NCBI GenBank assembly: GCA_947649205.1
Contig: CANSQM010000008.1
Coordinates: forward strand, 30,729-94,728
DNA from: an uncultured Enterorhabdus sp.
GTDB taxonomy: Bacteria > Actinomycetota > Coriobacteriia > Coriobacteriales > Eggerthellaceae
Direction of reading: 5' to 3'
DNA: 64,000 nt
How positions within the stretch are numbered: position 1 is the stretch's first letter; every line of letters begins with the position of its first letter. Below are positions 27,581 to 36,447 of the stretch, in pieces. The notes beneath the pieces were generated by a model. It was not told the origin of the DNA. It ran no database searches and saw nothing but the letters and a program-made list of their open reading frames with translations. The translations under genes were made by a program, and so were the position numbers.

Positions 27581-30500
27581 ATGAAGGCGATAACTCAAAA
27601 CGAAAGGTATGAGTTCTCGAAGGCGAAAAAGGTAATCGCCTCCGTTGTCGCTGCAGCGATGGTTGTCTCCTTCGGCAACTTCGCTCTGGGCGGCACTTCG
27701 GAGGCCCTGGCCGAGGACGGCACCGTGGAGGTTCGCTTCCAGGTGGCCGACGGCATGACGGTTACCGTGGGCGCCGATCAGTTCGGCGCCGATGAGGATG
27801 CAGTGTACGCGGCGGCTGTCGACACCGACCTCGCGTTCTCAGTGGATGCCCCTGAAGATATGGCCGTTGCCGTGACCTATGGTGTGGAGGGCGGCGACCC
27901 CGTCTCCCGGGCCATGGGCTCCAAGCAGCTCTCCGATAATCTGATTATCGGAGAGCCGTCCCTGGAGGACGGCTCTCAAGATGACCCCATTGTCTCCTCT
28001 CCCATCGAAGATGACGGGGAGGGAACGGGAAACACCCCAGCTCCCGAAGAGCCGACGAGTGATCTCGAGGCCCCGGTGGAGGAAGAGCCTTCGACTGAGG
28101 AGACCGTTCCGACCGTCGACGAAGCAGCTCCCGAGGGCGAGAGCGCCGAGGTTCTCAGTGACTCCGATACGGCAGCGCCCTCAACTGCCGAGGCTACTCC
28201 CCTGGCAGTGACCGGGGACGATGCTGTCGAAGAGGTTCTCGCTGACGAGTACCCGCCCATGGCCGCCGCCCCGGTGGCTGAGGACGATGAGCCGGTGGTG
28301 GAGGTCTCTCTGGAGCCCGGCGCCGATGGCTCCTATGTCATTCCGGCCGCGGAGTTGGCCGAGGCCGCTTCCCGCAATGCTGTAATCGTCGTCACGGTGC
28401 AGCCTGCCGATGGGGTGTCGAGCTGGGACGAGGTGGCTCGCGCTCTCGCCGAGGACGACGAAGCGACCGTGCGGCTGGCCGCCGACATCGCCGAGGGCGT
28501 CAGCCCCGTGGAAGTGCGCGGCACCAAGACGCTTGACTTGAACGGCTGTGACATTGCCGTTGATGAGATCGGCACGCTGTTCACGGTGAACGACGGCGCC
28601 GTGTTCACCATTACGGATACGAGCGAGAACGCCGCGGCCGTCGAGGTGGACGTGCCCGGTGCCCTCAAGGGCGTGAGGGTTCCGAGTCCCGCCGAGGATC
28701 GGGCGACTTTCGAGGGGCTGATTGGCAAGCGAGCCACTTATCAGGCCGAAAGCCACTCCCTCGAGTATTTTGTGACGCGCTCCTACACCAATCGCCCCGC
28801 CAAGGGGGAGACCACTGAGTATCTTTACCAGTATAACCTCGATCTTTCTGGTGCCGGCTCCATCGAGGCCGCCCAGGCCGAGAGCCTGGTGGCGGTTCAT
28901 GGCGGCACGCTCAATATTGAGGGTGGTCGTCTGACCGTGGGCCAGGGCGAGCATGTGGTGGCGGCTCAAACGGGCACGGTCACCATGATCGACGGCTTCA
29001 TCGTGGGTTCGGCCGGCGCCGATGGCGCGGCCATCAATGCCGCAGACGCCACGGTTGAGATTGCCGGCCAGGCCGTTATCGCAGGCAACACGGCCAAGGG
29101 TGATGGCAATGGCGGCGCGCTGTGGGTGGATAACACCCGGTTGACCGTGGCCGGTGAGGCCCTGCTCGCGGGCAACCGCGCCGGTGAGGAAGTGTTCAAA
29201 GACACCACGCCTGGCAATATGGCCCAGGTGCGCAACGGCGGCGCCATTTACGCGAACGCCTCATGCGAGGTAACCGTGGCCGAGCAGGCCGTGCTTGCGG
29301 GCAATGTGGCCTGCGCCGATGGCGGAGCCGTCTACGTGCAGGGCCGCTTGAAGAGCGAAACTTCTAAGCCTGAGAGCGTGCTCACGGTGAAGGATGGCGC
29401 CCTGGTGACCAACAACCGCTCCGAGAACGACAAATCTGCCATCCATCCCTCAGTGCGTCCCGACACCAACAAGGACGTGAACTGGAAGCAGCTCGGCGGT
29501 GGCGGTGGAGGCATCTTCTCCATGGACAAGACGATTATCGATGGCGCCACGCTGACGGGCAACTACGCCTCTGACGGTGGCGGGGCCTTGCTTCTCGCGA
29601 GCTATTCCGACTACACGGTCGGGAGTTGGCCCTATCCTCAGTACATCTATCCGCTTCTTCAGGTGGAGTACGGCGTCTTCGCCTCCAATTACGCCGGCAC
29701 GAGCGAGGGCGGCGCCATTAACGTCATGCCCGACAAGGCCAGCTATATCAAGGGCGGCTACATCACGAATAACATGACCGCCACGGAGTTCGACTACGGT
29801 GGAGGCGGCCTGTTTCTGCCCTCGGCCACCCACGGCAAAGAGACGGGCCTTACGGTGCGCTACCCCATCGTGACTGGCAATACCGCTCATGGTTTCGGCG
29901 GCGGCGTGGGTGTGTGCACCAACGGCGTCGTGGTCACGGCCGATGCGGCCATCTTCGACAACACGGCTGAGCAGGCCAATGCGACGACCAACCCCAATGA
30001 GTACGGCGACCAGTGGGCTCTTGATCCGGCCTACGGTCTCGAGATCGATGCCCATGCGGCCGATGATTTCTTCTGCGCCAAGGAGAGCACGGTGTTCAAC
30101 GCCATGCTCGGTGGCGGCTACCATCGCTGGACGGGCTACACCAGCGGCACGGTGTCCTACGTGCCCGACATGAAGTACAAGGGCACACTGAGTGCCTGGC
30201 GTTCGGGGGTGAGCTATAGGGAGAAGAAGACGGGTCTGGTGATTGACGATAAGGACCTGACCACCTCGAGCATCCCCAATGTTCTGTTCGATCCCACTAC
30301 GAACGTGGCCCAGATCTACGTTCCCGAAGCCCATGCGGCCTCCGGTGATTTCGGGGGGTACTTCGCCACCATTGAAGTGAAAGATAAAGTGAGTGACAAG
30401 TTCCCGGATGGGAAGTGGTCCGGCGAGGTGACCAAGTGCACCGAGGTGACGAGCGACACTCCTGGCTTCAAGAAGTACGAGCTCACCATCGATCGGAGTG

Positions 30501-31312
30501 CTCCGGCCCCTGGCGCCCGCGAGGAGGTCTCCTTCGACGACGATCCCCAGACGCTGATTGCCGAGACGCGCACCGAGGATAAGAAAGAATATCCCGTCTA
30601 CCACCTGACCGACCCGAACACGTTTCCCCAGACCGCCGAGGCCGTGCTTCAGGCCGATCGTTTCACAGCTCTGAAGGCCAACCCGACCTCGGATGACAAG
30701 GACGCGGCCATGGGCAAGGCGGTGCTGTACTTCACAGGCAACTACTCCAACACCAACGGCGGCGGCATCGCTTGCAACGACCGCATCGTAGTGGGCCGCG
30801 ACCCCGAGATTCCCGGGGAGAAGCCCGAGGAGCCGAGCAACCCCGACCAGCCCGAGAAGCTCGGAGCCCTGCAGCTCGTGAAGAACCTGGACAATTTCGA
30901 GGCTGCCAACGGCATCGCTACAGCCGTCTTCCAGGTGACGGGCTATGTCGATCAGGCTGCGGCGGCCAATAAGGTAGACGAACTGGTGATTTACCAGAAC
31001 ACCGTGAGCATGACCTTTGGTGCTGGCGAGAACCAGACGAAGGCCGAGCTGCTGTCTGACCTTCCCGAGGGCTACTACCTCATCGAAGAGCTGTACTACA
31101 GCGGTGACAACTTCGACGGCACCCCCAATCGCGAGATTGTGGCCGTGGAGGGCACGGTTCCTGGTGAGGATGACGAGATTCTCATTACAGAAGTCACTTT
31201 CAACAACACCTATGTCGATGAGGGCTATAGCACCGGTGTCGTGAACCGTTACGCTCCGGGCGAGAACGGCTTTACCTACACGCCCATGCCCACGACGGAA
31301 GAGGGGAGGTAG
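27581..31312 (+). CDS. Large secreted beta-helix surface protein with SpaA-like C-terminal domain
   Basis: 1243 residues from ATG 27581, after AAGAGGAACGG. The N-terminus has a basic stretch, a hydrophobic core (VIASVVAAAMVVSFGNFALG) and an Ala-x-Ala cleavage site near residue 44. Acidic Pro/Glu/Thr-rich sequence follows to about residue 250. Residues about 430-970 carry repeated GGGAIYxNA, DGGAVYV, DGGGALL and SEGGAINV elements, typical of right-handed beta-helix surface proteins. From about 1090 there is a SpaA/prealbumin-like beta-sandwich (GALQLVKNLDNF, LPEGYYLIEELYY). No membrane anchor or sorting signal is visible at the C-terminus (TPMPTTEEGR), so it may be released or held by neighbours. 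First gene of the fibre operon; adhesin or fibre tip is the inferred role. Confidence 0.85.
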   Translation: MKAITQNERYEFSKAKKVIASVVAAAMVVSFGNFALGGTSEALAEDGTVEVRFQVADGMTVTVGADQFGADEDAVYAAAVDTDLAFSVDAPEDMAVAVTYGVEGGDPVSRAMGSKQLSDNLIIGEPSLEDGSQDDPIVSSPIEDDGEGTGNTPAPEEPTSDLEAPVEEEPSTEETVPTVDEAAPEGESAEVLSDSDTAAPSTAEATPLAVTGDDAVEEVLADEYPPMAAAPVAEDDEPVVEVSLEPGADGSYVIPAAELAEAASRNAVIVVTVQPADGVSSWDEVARALAEDDEATVRLAADIAEGVSPVEVRGTKTLDLNGCDIAVDEIGTLFTVNDGAVFTITDTSENAAAVEVDVPGALKGVRVPSPAEDRATFEGLIGKRATYQAESHSLEYFVTRSYTNRPAKGETTEYLYQYNLDLSGAGSIEAAQAESLVAVHGGTLNIEGGRLTVGQGEHVVAAQTGTVTMIDGFIVGSAGADGAAINAADATVEIAGQAVIAGNTAKGDGNGGALWVDNTRLTVAGEALLAGNRAGEEVFKDTTPGNMAQVRNGGAIYANASCEVTVAEQAVLAGNVACADGGAVYVQGRLKSETSKPESVLTVKDGALVTNNRSENDKSAIHPSVRPDTNKDVNWKQLGGGGGGIFSMDKTIIDGATLTGNYASDGGGALLLASYSDYTVGSWPYPQYIYPLLQVEYGVFASNYAGTSEGGAINVMPDKASYIKGGYITNNMTATEFDYGGGGLFLPSATHGKETGLTVRYPIVTGNTAHGFGGGVGVCTNGVVVTADAAIFDNTAEQANATTNPNEYGDQWALDPAYGLEIDAHAADDFFCAKESTVFNAMLGGGYHRWTGYTSGTVSYVPDMKYKGTLSAWRSGVSYREKKTGLVIDDKDLTTSSIPNVLFDPTTNVAQIYVPEAHAASGDFGGYFATIEVKDKVSDKFPDGKWSGEVTKCTEVTSDTPGFKKYELTIDRSAPAPGAREEVSFDDDPQTLIAETRTEDKKEYPVYHLTDPNTFPQTAEAVLQADRFTALKANPTSDDKDAAMGKAVLYFTGNYSNTNGGGIACNDRIVVGRDPEIPGEKPEEPSNPDQPEKLGALQLVKNLDNFEAANGIATAVFQVTGYVDQAAAANKVDELVIYQNTVSMTFGAGENQTKAELLSDLPEGYYLIEELYYSGDNFDGTPNREIVAVEGTVPGEDDEILITEVTFNNTYVDEGYSTGVVNRYAPGENGFTYTPMPTTEEGR

Positions 31313-31314
31313 TC

Positions 31315-31857
31315 ATGGGAAAGCAATCCCTTGCCAAGCGTGTTGCCCTGACGGTGTCCGCGGCCCTGGTTATCTCTCTGGGCGTGGCGGCCGGCACGGC
31401 TTGGGCCTACTACACCGATACGACCAAAGCCGCTGGCATGATCCAGTTCAAGTACAACCCGAATCCCCCCGATACCGAGGTGACCGAGAAGGCCGACGGC
31501 GCCAACAAGGTCATCTCGGTGAAGAACACCGGCGATGTTGACGCCATGGTGCGCGTGAAGGTATTCGACCCGCAGATCGACGGCGTAGAGCTTACCTTCG
31601 AGGCCAGCGCGGGCTGGACCCAGGCCGTGAACGACAACGGCGAGGGCTGGTGGTACTACGCCGAGCCCGTGGCCCCCGGTGCTTCCACCCCGGCCTTGAA
31701 GGCTATCGTGACGGTGGATGCCGAGAAGGTCACCCACGGTTTCGATGTGGCCGTGGTGCAGCAGTGCGCGAGCGCCCGAGCCTTCGAGGCGGCCCAGCCG
31801 CTGCTGGGCACCTTCGCCGATGGCGAGAAGTACCTGACCGCCCAGGATGGTGAGTAG
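31315..31857 (+). CDS. TasA/camelysin-like fibre subunit with SipW-type signal peptide
   Basis: 180 residues, two bases after the preceding stop and preceded by GGGGAGG. The N-terminal signal (VALTVSAALVISLGVAAGTA then WAYYTDTT) matches the pattern of SipW-processed TasA/CalY proteins, with cleavage expected before the aromatic YYTDT segment. The mature part is a compact beta-rich domain (KVISVKNTGDVDAMVRVKVF, WWYYAEPVAPGAST, the conserved extension of Camelysin-like proteins). It has no metallopeptidase motif. It is inferred to polymerise into a surface fibre after cleavage by the SipW homologue at 34751. Confidence 0.82.
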   Translation: MGKQSLAKRVALTVSAALVISLGVAAGTAWAYYTDTTKAAGMIQFKYNPNPPDTEVTEKADGANKVISVKNTGDVDAMVRVKVFDPQIDGVELTFEASAGWTQAVNDNGEGWWYYAEPVAPGASTPALKAIVTVDAEKVTHGFDVAVVQQCASARAFEAAQPLLGTFADGEKYLTAQDGE

Positions 31858-31860
31858 CCC

Positions 31861-32616
31861 ATGTTGAAGACGCTGAAGACCCTTGATTTGCAGACGCGCA
31901 TCCTGCTGATCGCGCTTTCCGCGGGGCTCGTGGTATGCCTCGTCATGATGACCGTGAGCCCGGCCCGTTCCGCCCTCGTGTTCCAAAGCGACGATTACGT
32001 GGCCGAGATCCAGCAGACCCACATTGGCGTGACGCTGACCGAGAACGGCGTGGACGTGGACCCCGATGCGAAGGGCATCGGCAAGCTGCTCGACCAGAAG
32101 GCCGGCTGGCAGATCGTGAACGCCTCCACTGGCGCCGTTGAGGAGTTTATGGCCCCGGGCCAGGTGTACCAGGAGTTCCTCTCAGTTAAGAACGTGTCAG
32201 CTGATATGGACGAGTACGTGCGCCTGACGGTGCGCAAGTACTGGGCCACGGGAGAGAACGGCGATCCCCAGAAGAGCGCCACACTGGATCCAGGCCTCAT
32301 CGAGCTGGTGCTGGACGACGAATTCGACGAGCACTGGGTGCGCTCGGAGGCGGAATGCACCGACGAGCGCGAGGTGTACTACTACCGCCCCATGTTGGAG
32401 AAGAACACCGCCGCCGAACCGGCTGTGGCCGGTATCCGCGTGAGCGATGCCATCAAAAATGTGAAGCAAGATTACTCCAACTGCTATCTGGCCCTGTCGG
32501 CCCAGGTGGATTCTGTGCAGGTGAACAACGCCGCAGCAGCCGCCAAGAGCGCGTGGGGTGTGGATGTGCAGGCGCTGGGCCTCGACCAGTGGTCCGATGA
32601 GACGGCTGGGGAATAG
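31861..32616 (+). CDS. Second TasA/camelysin-like surface subunit
   Basis: 251 residues, three bases after the first subunit gene. An N-terminal hydrophobic helix (ILLIALSAGLVVCLVMMTV) is followed by SPARSALVFQSDDYVAEIQQ and the IGVTLTENG motif typical of the minor SipW-associated subunits found beside TasA-like genes. It then has FLSVKNVSADMDEYVRLTVRKYW, a fibre-subunit beta-sandwich element. Three or four Cys occur in the chain. It is likely a minor or basal component; processing by the same signal peptidase is an inference. Confidence 0.78.
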   Translation: MLKTLKTLDLQTRILLIALSAGLVVCLVMMTVSPARSALVFQSDDYVAEIQQTHIGVTLTENGVDVDPDAKGIGKLLDQKAGWQIVNASTGAVEEFMAPGQVYQEFLSVKNVSADMDEYVRLTVRKYWATGENGDPQKSATLDPGLIELVLDDEFDEHWVRSEAECTDEREVYYYRPMLEKNTAAEPAVAGIRVSDAIKNVKQDYSNCYLALSAQVDSVQVNNAAAAAKSAWGVDVQALGLDQWSDETAGE

Positions 32617-32628
32617 CGGGGTGATCCG

Positions 32629-33492
32629 ATGCATTGCCTGACGAAAAACCGCACCCTGCCCAGCCTCGCAGCCCTGTTGCTGGCGTTTGTCGCCGCTGTG
32701 GTGGTGTCGCTGGTCGTGGCTGCTCCGGCCTTCGCTAAAACCTATGACGAGGCCTGGACGGTGGAATTCACCGGTACCGAGATGAAGGACGAGGGTACGG
32801 CGAACATCACCAAGACCCTCGGCTCCATGCAGCCGGGAGACAGCGCGCGCTTCACCATTGAGATGAAGGAAGGCCCCCAGGGCTCGGCCGATTGGTATAT
32901 GCGCAACAAAGTGCTGACCACCATGGAAGAGTCCATGGCCAACGCCAACGAGCGTTCCGGTGGCTCCTACGGCTACAAGCTCACCTACATCACGCCCAAG
33001 AACGAGGAGAAGGTGATTCTCACCAACGAGGTGGTTTCGGGCGAAGTGGAGGGAGACGGCACCAAGACCCGCGGTCTGTTCGATGCCACCGAGGCGACGG
33101 GCGAGTGGTTCTACCTGGATACCCTGGCCGCCGATGCCCGGGCCTATATGGTGCTGGAAGTGGCCATCGACGGCGAGACCCACGGCAACACCTACTTCGA
33201 TACCGATGCCAGCGTGCAGTTGGCCTTCGCGGCAGAGCCCTCCGACGAAGAGGGAACGCCGGGAAAGGCCGATCCTCCCAGCGAGGATACGGTCAAGCCG
33301 AAGGACGATCCCAAGCAGAAGGATTCTCCCAAGAACGGGGATACCAAGAAGTCTGGCGGCAAGCTGTCCCAGACGGGAGATATGCTGCCCTTGGGCATCA
33401 TCGTGGCCGTGGCTGTTGTAGCTGCGGGGGTAGTGATTGTGGCAGCGGTACGCAGCCGTAAGAGGAGCGACAAGGAGGGCGACGCCCGATGA
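32629..33492 (+). CDS. LSQTG wall-anchored protein of the fibre cluster
   Basis: 287 residues. Signal peptide (LAALLLAFVAAVVVSLVVAA, Ala-Phe-Ala cleavage), a beta-rich ectodomain of about 190 residues (TKTLGSMQPGDSARFTIEMK, SADWYMRNKVLTTMEES), a Lys/Asp/Pro-rich spacer, then LSQTGD near residue 246, a transmembrane helix, and a basic tail (RSRKRSDKEGDAR). This is a full cell-wall sorting signal of LPXTG architecture, with Ser replacing Pro as in class E-like sortase substrates. Proteins of this layout accompany SipW/TasA-like genes in other anaerobes; it probably anchors the fibre. It overlaps the next gene by four bases. Confidence 0.83.
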   Translation: MHCLTKNRTLPSLAALLLAFVAAVVVSLVVAAPAFAKTYDEAWTVEFTGTEMKDEGTANITKTLGSMQPGDSARFTIEMKEGPQGSADWYMRNKVLTTMEESMANANERSGGSYGYKLTYITPKNEEKVILTNEVVSGEVEGDGTKTRGLFDATEATGEWFYLDTLAADARAYMVLEVAIDGETHGNTYFDTDASVQLAFAAEPSDEEGTPGKADPPSEDTVKPKDDPKQKDSPKNGDTKKSGGKLSQTGDMLPLGIIVAVAVVAAGVVIVAAVRSRKRSDKEGDAR

Positions 33493-34652
33493 AGAATATG
33501 AAGAAGTGGAGTCGCCGCTTTGGGGCGATGTGCGGTGCCGTGGTGCTGGCCACCTCTCTGGCAGCGCCCGCGGCTTTTGCTGATGAGCCGGTGACTGCTG
33601 CGCCTGCGGCTGGGGCCATGACCTCCTACGAGGGCACGACCTACACCATTACGCTGTACAGCGGCAATCAGGGCACGTTCACTGGCGGCGAGACCCAGCG
33701 CACCTTCACCGATCAGGTGCCGGGCGAGCCCCTCTCCTTCGAGGGCGTGACCCTGGAGGTGCCGGCGGATAGCAAGTACTACGCCAAGGGCGTGCGCCTG
33801 GCCGGTCTCGACAACGAGCGCTCCGATAAGAACCGCGACGGTGAAAACCTCGCTGGCACGAAGACCCCTATGGTGGCCTATGTGAGGGGCGATGGCACCC
33901 TGGTCGGTTCCGTGCCCGTGACGGAAGACGCCGATTATGTGGTGGCCTACGGCATTATGGCCAACCGCGTGGCCTTCACGGTGAACTACGTAGATGCTGC
34001 TGACGGCACCGAACTCGCCGAGTCCCAGACCTTCTTTGGTGACATCGGAGATGTGCCGGCCACGGCTCCCGCGTACATTGAGAACTACGTGCCCCATGCA
34101 ACGCTCATCGACATCGTGCTGAGCGAGGACGAGACGAAGAACGTCATTACCTACCGCTACACGCGCTTGGCCGAGGGCACGACCACCGAACCCCAGCCCG
34201 ACGGCACGGTGGATGTGGTGAATCCCGATGGCTCCCGGGCCGAGGGCACCTACACGACCGACCCGACGGACGAGGTGGCCCAGCGTGCCCCGGTCAATCC
34301 CATTGAGGCCACGACGCCTGGCGCCGGCGGTACGGCCGAGGGGGCCGGTGCCCCCACTCCTGTCCAGCCCATCGGCGCGGCGGTGCCCCTCACGACCGAC
34401 GCGGGCACCGAGGTGCTGGCCGATGACGGCACGCCTCTCGCCACCCCGGGTACTGAGACTATTAACGACGATGAGACGGCCCTCGCAAGCGGCGCCGAGG
34501 CCGTTCCCGGCTCCGAGGCCGGCGCGGCCGCTCAGACCTCCTGGATTCCCTGGGCTGTGGCCGCGGCCGTGCTGGCCTGCGCCATTGCCTTCATTCTCGT
34601 GCGAGGCCTGCGCAAGGCCAAGGAAGACCAGTCTGAGTCTTCGGCCGCTTAA
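33489..34652 (+). CDS. Membrane-anchored surface protein of the fibre cluster
   Basis: 387 residues; ATG 33489 overlaps the preceding TGA (ATGA), indicating translational coupling. Signal peptide with AFADEP cleavage, then an ectodomain with two beta-rich parts; the second (VAFTVNYVDAADGTELAESQ, ENYVPHATLIDIVLSEDETK NVITYRYTR in sequence) resembles a MucBP-type repeat. A long Thr/Pro/Ala/Gly-rich stalk precedes one C-terminal helix (WIPWAVAAAVLACAIAFILV) and a short charged tail. There is no LPXTG-like motif, so it stays in the membrane. Last gene before the operon terminator. Confidence 0.8.
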   Translation: MKNMKKWSRRFGAMCGAVVLATSLAAPAAFADEPVTAAPAAGAMTSYEGTTYTITLYSGNQGTFTGGETQRTFTDQVPGEPLSFEGVTLEVPADSKYYAKGVRLAGLDNERSDKNRDGENLAGTKTPMVAYVRGDGTLVGSVPVTEDADYVVAYGIMANRVAFTVNYVDAADGTELAESQTFFGDIGDVPATAPAYIENYVPHATLIDIVLSEDETKNVITYRYTRLAEGTTTEPQPDGTVDVVNPDGSRAEGTYTTDPTDEVAQRAPVNPIEATTPGAGGTAEGAGAPTPVQPIGAAVPLTTDAGTEVLADDGTPLATPGTETINDDETALASGAEAVPGSEAGAAAQTSWIPWAVAAAVLACAIAFILVRGLRKAKEDQSESSAA

Positions 34653-34673
34653 GGTCCCTGCGGCGCAATGGAA

Positions 34674-34712
34674 GGGGAGGACGGGTTTTCACGCCCGTCC
34701 TCCCCTTTGTTC
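34674..34712 (+). terminator. Strong terminator ending the fibre operon
   Basis: A perfect 12-bp stem GGGGAGGACGGG / CCCGTCCTCCCC (34674-34685, 34694-34705) followed by TTTGTTCT. Confidence 0.9.
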
Positions 34713-34735
34713 TATACCGCACTGAAGCCGATGCG

Positions 34736-34751
34736 TGATACATTGAATCCA
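34736..34751 (+). promoter_or_regulatory. Extended -10 giving leaderless sipW transcript
   Basis: TGATACATT (34736-34744) is an extended -10; the ATG at 34751 lies where transcription should begin. No Shine-Dalgarno precedes it, and the upstream terminator isolates this gene from the operon. Confidence 0.5.
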
Positions 34752-35341
34752 TGGCCAAACATCCGGTTGACATAGCCCCCTCTGAGTCGCGCGATGCCTT
34801 TTCCCGCGCGGTGGAGCGCCGTTTGGCGCGGATGCGGCGCGTCGCCCGTTTGTGTTCGGCTCTCGGAGCCGCGCTGCTGCTGGCTCTGGCCCTTGTGGGT
34901 ATTGGATCCTCGGTGGTGCCGCGGGTCATGGGTATGCAGCCCTATGCCATTATTTCCGGATCCATGGAACCGGCTTACCCTACGGGCAGCCTCGTATACG
35001 CCGATCCTGTTGACGGCGTGGCACTCCAGGTGGGCGATGTGGCCGCCTTCTGGCAGGGGGAAGAGGTCATCATCCACCGCGTGGAAGCCATAGACGGTGA
35101 TGCTGGCGAGCTGGTCACCAAGGGCGATGCGAACGAGGATGTGGATCTGCGGCCCGTTCCGTTCCAGAATGTGCTTGGTCGCGTGGTGTTCTCGATGCCC
35201 CTCGTGGGCTACTTCCTCATGGCCCTGGGCTCCACGGCGGGCATGCTGCTCCTGGGCTGGGCTGTGCTCATGGCCGTGGCCCTGTGCGTGGTGGGAACTG
35301 TTGTAGGCCATCTTGCCGAGAACCGTGAGGCGGGGAGGTAG
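34751..35341 (+). CDS. sipW: SipW-type (ER-type) signal peptidase I
   Basis: 196 residues. Two hydrophobic segments at the N-terminus precede the catalytic motif IISGSMEPAYPTGS (Ser71). The ER/archaeal-type His replaces the usual Lys in VIIHRVEAI (His109), and TKGDANEDVD (Asp126) completes the SipW signature. One or two further membrane helices follow near residues 150-187. Such enzymes in Bacillus mature TasA and its partner rather than general secretory proteins. The two TasA-like genes 2-3 kb upstream are the obvious substrates. It is transcribed apart from them, probably without a leader. Confidence 0.9.
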   Translation: MAKHPVDIAPSESRDAFSRAVERRLARMRRVARLCSALGAALLLALALVGIGSSVVPRVMGMQPYAIISGSMEPAYPTGSLVYADPVDGVALQVGDVAAFWQGEEVIIHRVEAIDGDAGELVTKGDANEDVDLRPVPFQNVLGRVVFSMPLVGYFLMALGSTAGMLLLGWAVLMAVALCVVGTVVGHLAENREAGR

Positions 35342-35437
35342 GGATATTCCCCTCGTTTCCCGCGATCGGCGTTCTTGGCTGGAGGAGCCAGGTAACCGCT
35401 CGCCAACGATTTTGTTATTCTTTATCAGAACTTAGCC

Positions 35438-35453
35438 AGTCATTACCCTGTCA
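35438..35453 (+). repeat. Direct repeat B, right copy
   Basis: AGTCATTACCCTGTCA, identical to 27322-27337, about 100 bases beyond sipW. Confidence 0.55.
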
Positions 35454-35566
35454 AAGTTGCTTTCCGCTTTGTTCTTCTGTAAAAGAACGATTATCGGTAA
35501 AAAACCAGTTCATCAATGGAAAATATCCAACCGATCGACAGAATAGTTGACTTTTTCTCTTATTGA

Positions 35567-35766
35567 CTGCTTGTCCGCACGGGGGGGGGTGATACTCTGA
35601 TCTATGGTGGGTCGTCTTGGGCGGCGTTTCGCTGGGTCGTCCGTTCGGAGAAGTTCAAGGATAACGGCAACGTGTGGGAGGGGGAAGTGCTGCCCGCCCA
35701 CGACCCCCCGGCCAAGCGGTGCGCTTCCACGGCCGCGAGGAGCTAGCGGCCCTCATCGCCGCCTAA
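35567..35766 (+). pseudogene. Decayed gene fragment with frameshift
   Basis: Frame one from 35567 reads LLVRTGGGDTLIYGGSSWAA then FRWVVRSEKFKDNGNVWEGE VLPAHD. After a run of C at about 35703-35708 the protein-like signal moves to another frame, RFHGREELAALIAA, ending with TAA at 35766. There is no start codon or ribosome-binding site; a nine-G tract lies at 35581-35589. A terminator follows at once, as expected for a real gene end. The original function is not recognised. The remaining sequence from 35342 to 36138 holds direct-repeat copies but no convincing gene. Confidence 0.5.
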
Positions 35767-35793
35767 CTGGCTCGCAACAACATACCCCCCCAA

Positions 35794-35820
35794 GGGCGGC
35801 GCTTCGGCACCGCCCTTTTT
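35794..35820 (+). terminator. Intrinsic terminator after the gene relic
   Basis: GGGCGG / CCGCCC stem with TTCGG-type loop followed by TTTTT. Confidence 0.8.
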
Positions 35821-35927
35821 GCATTGAGAAGAAGGCGTCCGCCGGTGCTTGGCTGGAGCTCGCGATGAGACTCTCCGATGACCCTGGGCGAGAATTCTGC
35901 GGCTCTGCCATAGCTCGTGTCGTGGGG

Positions 35928-35942
35928 AAAGAGAAGCCACGG
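35928..35942 (+). repeat. Direct repeat A, right copy
   Basis: AAAGAGAAGCCACGG, identical to 27114-27128 just upstream of tRNA-Ala. Confidence 0.45.
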
Positions 35943-36138
35943 CGTCTCAAGGGAGAGTTGCGGTGGTCCCAGCGCGACGCTGCGACGGCACGCGGAGGGA
36001 ACAATATACGGCTCTCCTGCGTCATGGATGCGATTTGCGTTTTGTAGGATGGAGTGCCTGTCGGTAGCGACAGGCAAGACGTCACGTGCTCCCGAATGCA
36101 AAGATTTCAATTTCGCTAGGGATAGGTATGGTAGCAAT

Positions 36139-36447
36139 ATGTTGGCAATATTTGGTGTATCATTCGCTTGGGACCCAAAAAAGAACCGGGCGAATATTCT
36201 TAAGCATGGGGTTACGTTCGAGGAGGCCTCAACGGTGTTCTCCGATGCTTACGCTCGTATTATCGCGGATCCCGATCATTCCGATGATGAGGAGCGCTTC
36301 GTCATTTTGGGTATGAGCCGGAAAGGGCGTATGCTGATCGTGTGCCATTGCTATCGGGAAAAGGGAAATGTCATACGGATTATTTCCGCGCGGGAGGCAA
36401 CGAAAACCGAGGGAAAGACCTACTGGAGGTATTGCCATGAGAGCTGA
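36139..36447 (+). CDS. brnT: BrnT-family toxin
   Basis: 102 residues from ATG 36139. BrnT is a RelE-fold ribonuclease toxin that blocks translation. The family pattern is clear: FAWDPKKNRANILKHGVTFE, EASTVFSD, then RFVILGMSRKGRMLIVCHCY and IRIISAREATKTEGKTYW. The catalytic-type Arg/Lys residues are present. An ATG earlier in the region is out of frame. It overlaps the following antitoxin gene by 11 bases, the usual order (toxin first) for BrnTA modules. Confidence 0.88.
   Translation: MLAIFGVSFAWDPKKNRANILKHGVTFEEASTVFSDAYARIIADPDHSDDEERFVILGMSRKGRMLIVCHCYREKGNVIRIISAREATKTEGKTYWRYCHES

Noticed and set aside
35604..36137. Plus- and minus-strand reading frames of about 120-150 codons before brnT
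   Set aside because: They span a terminator hairpin and the gene relic, have no ribosome-binding site, and show no family features.
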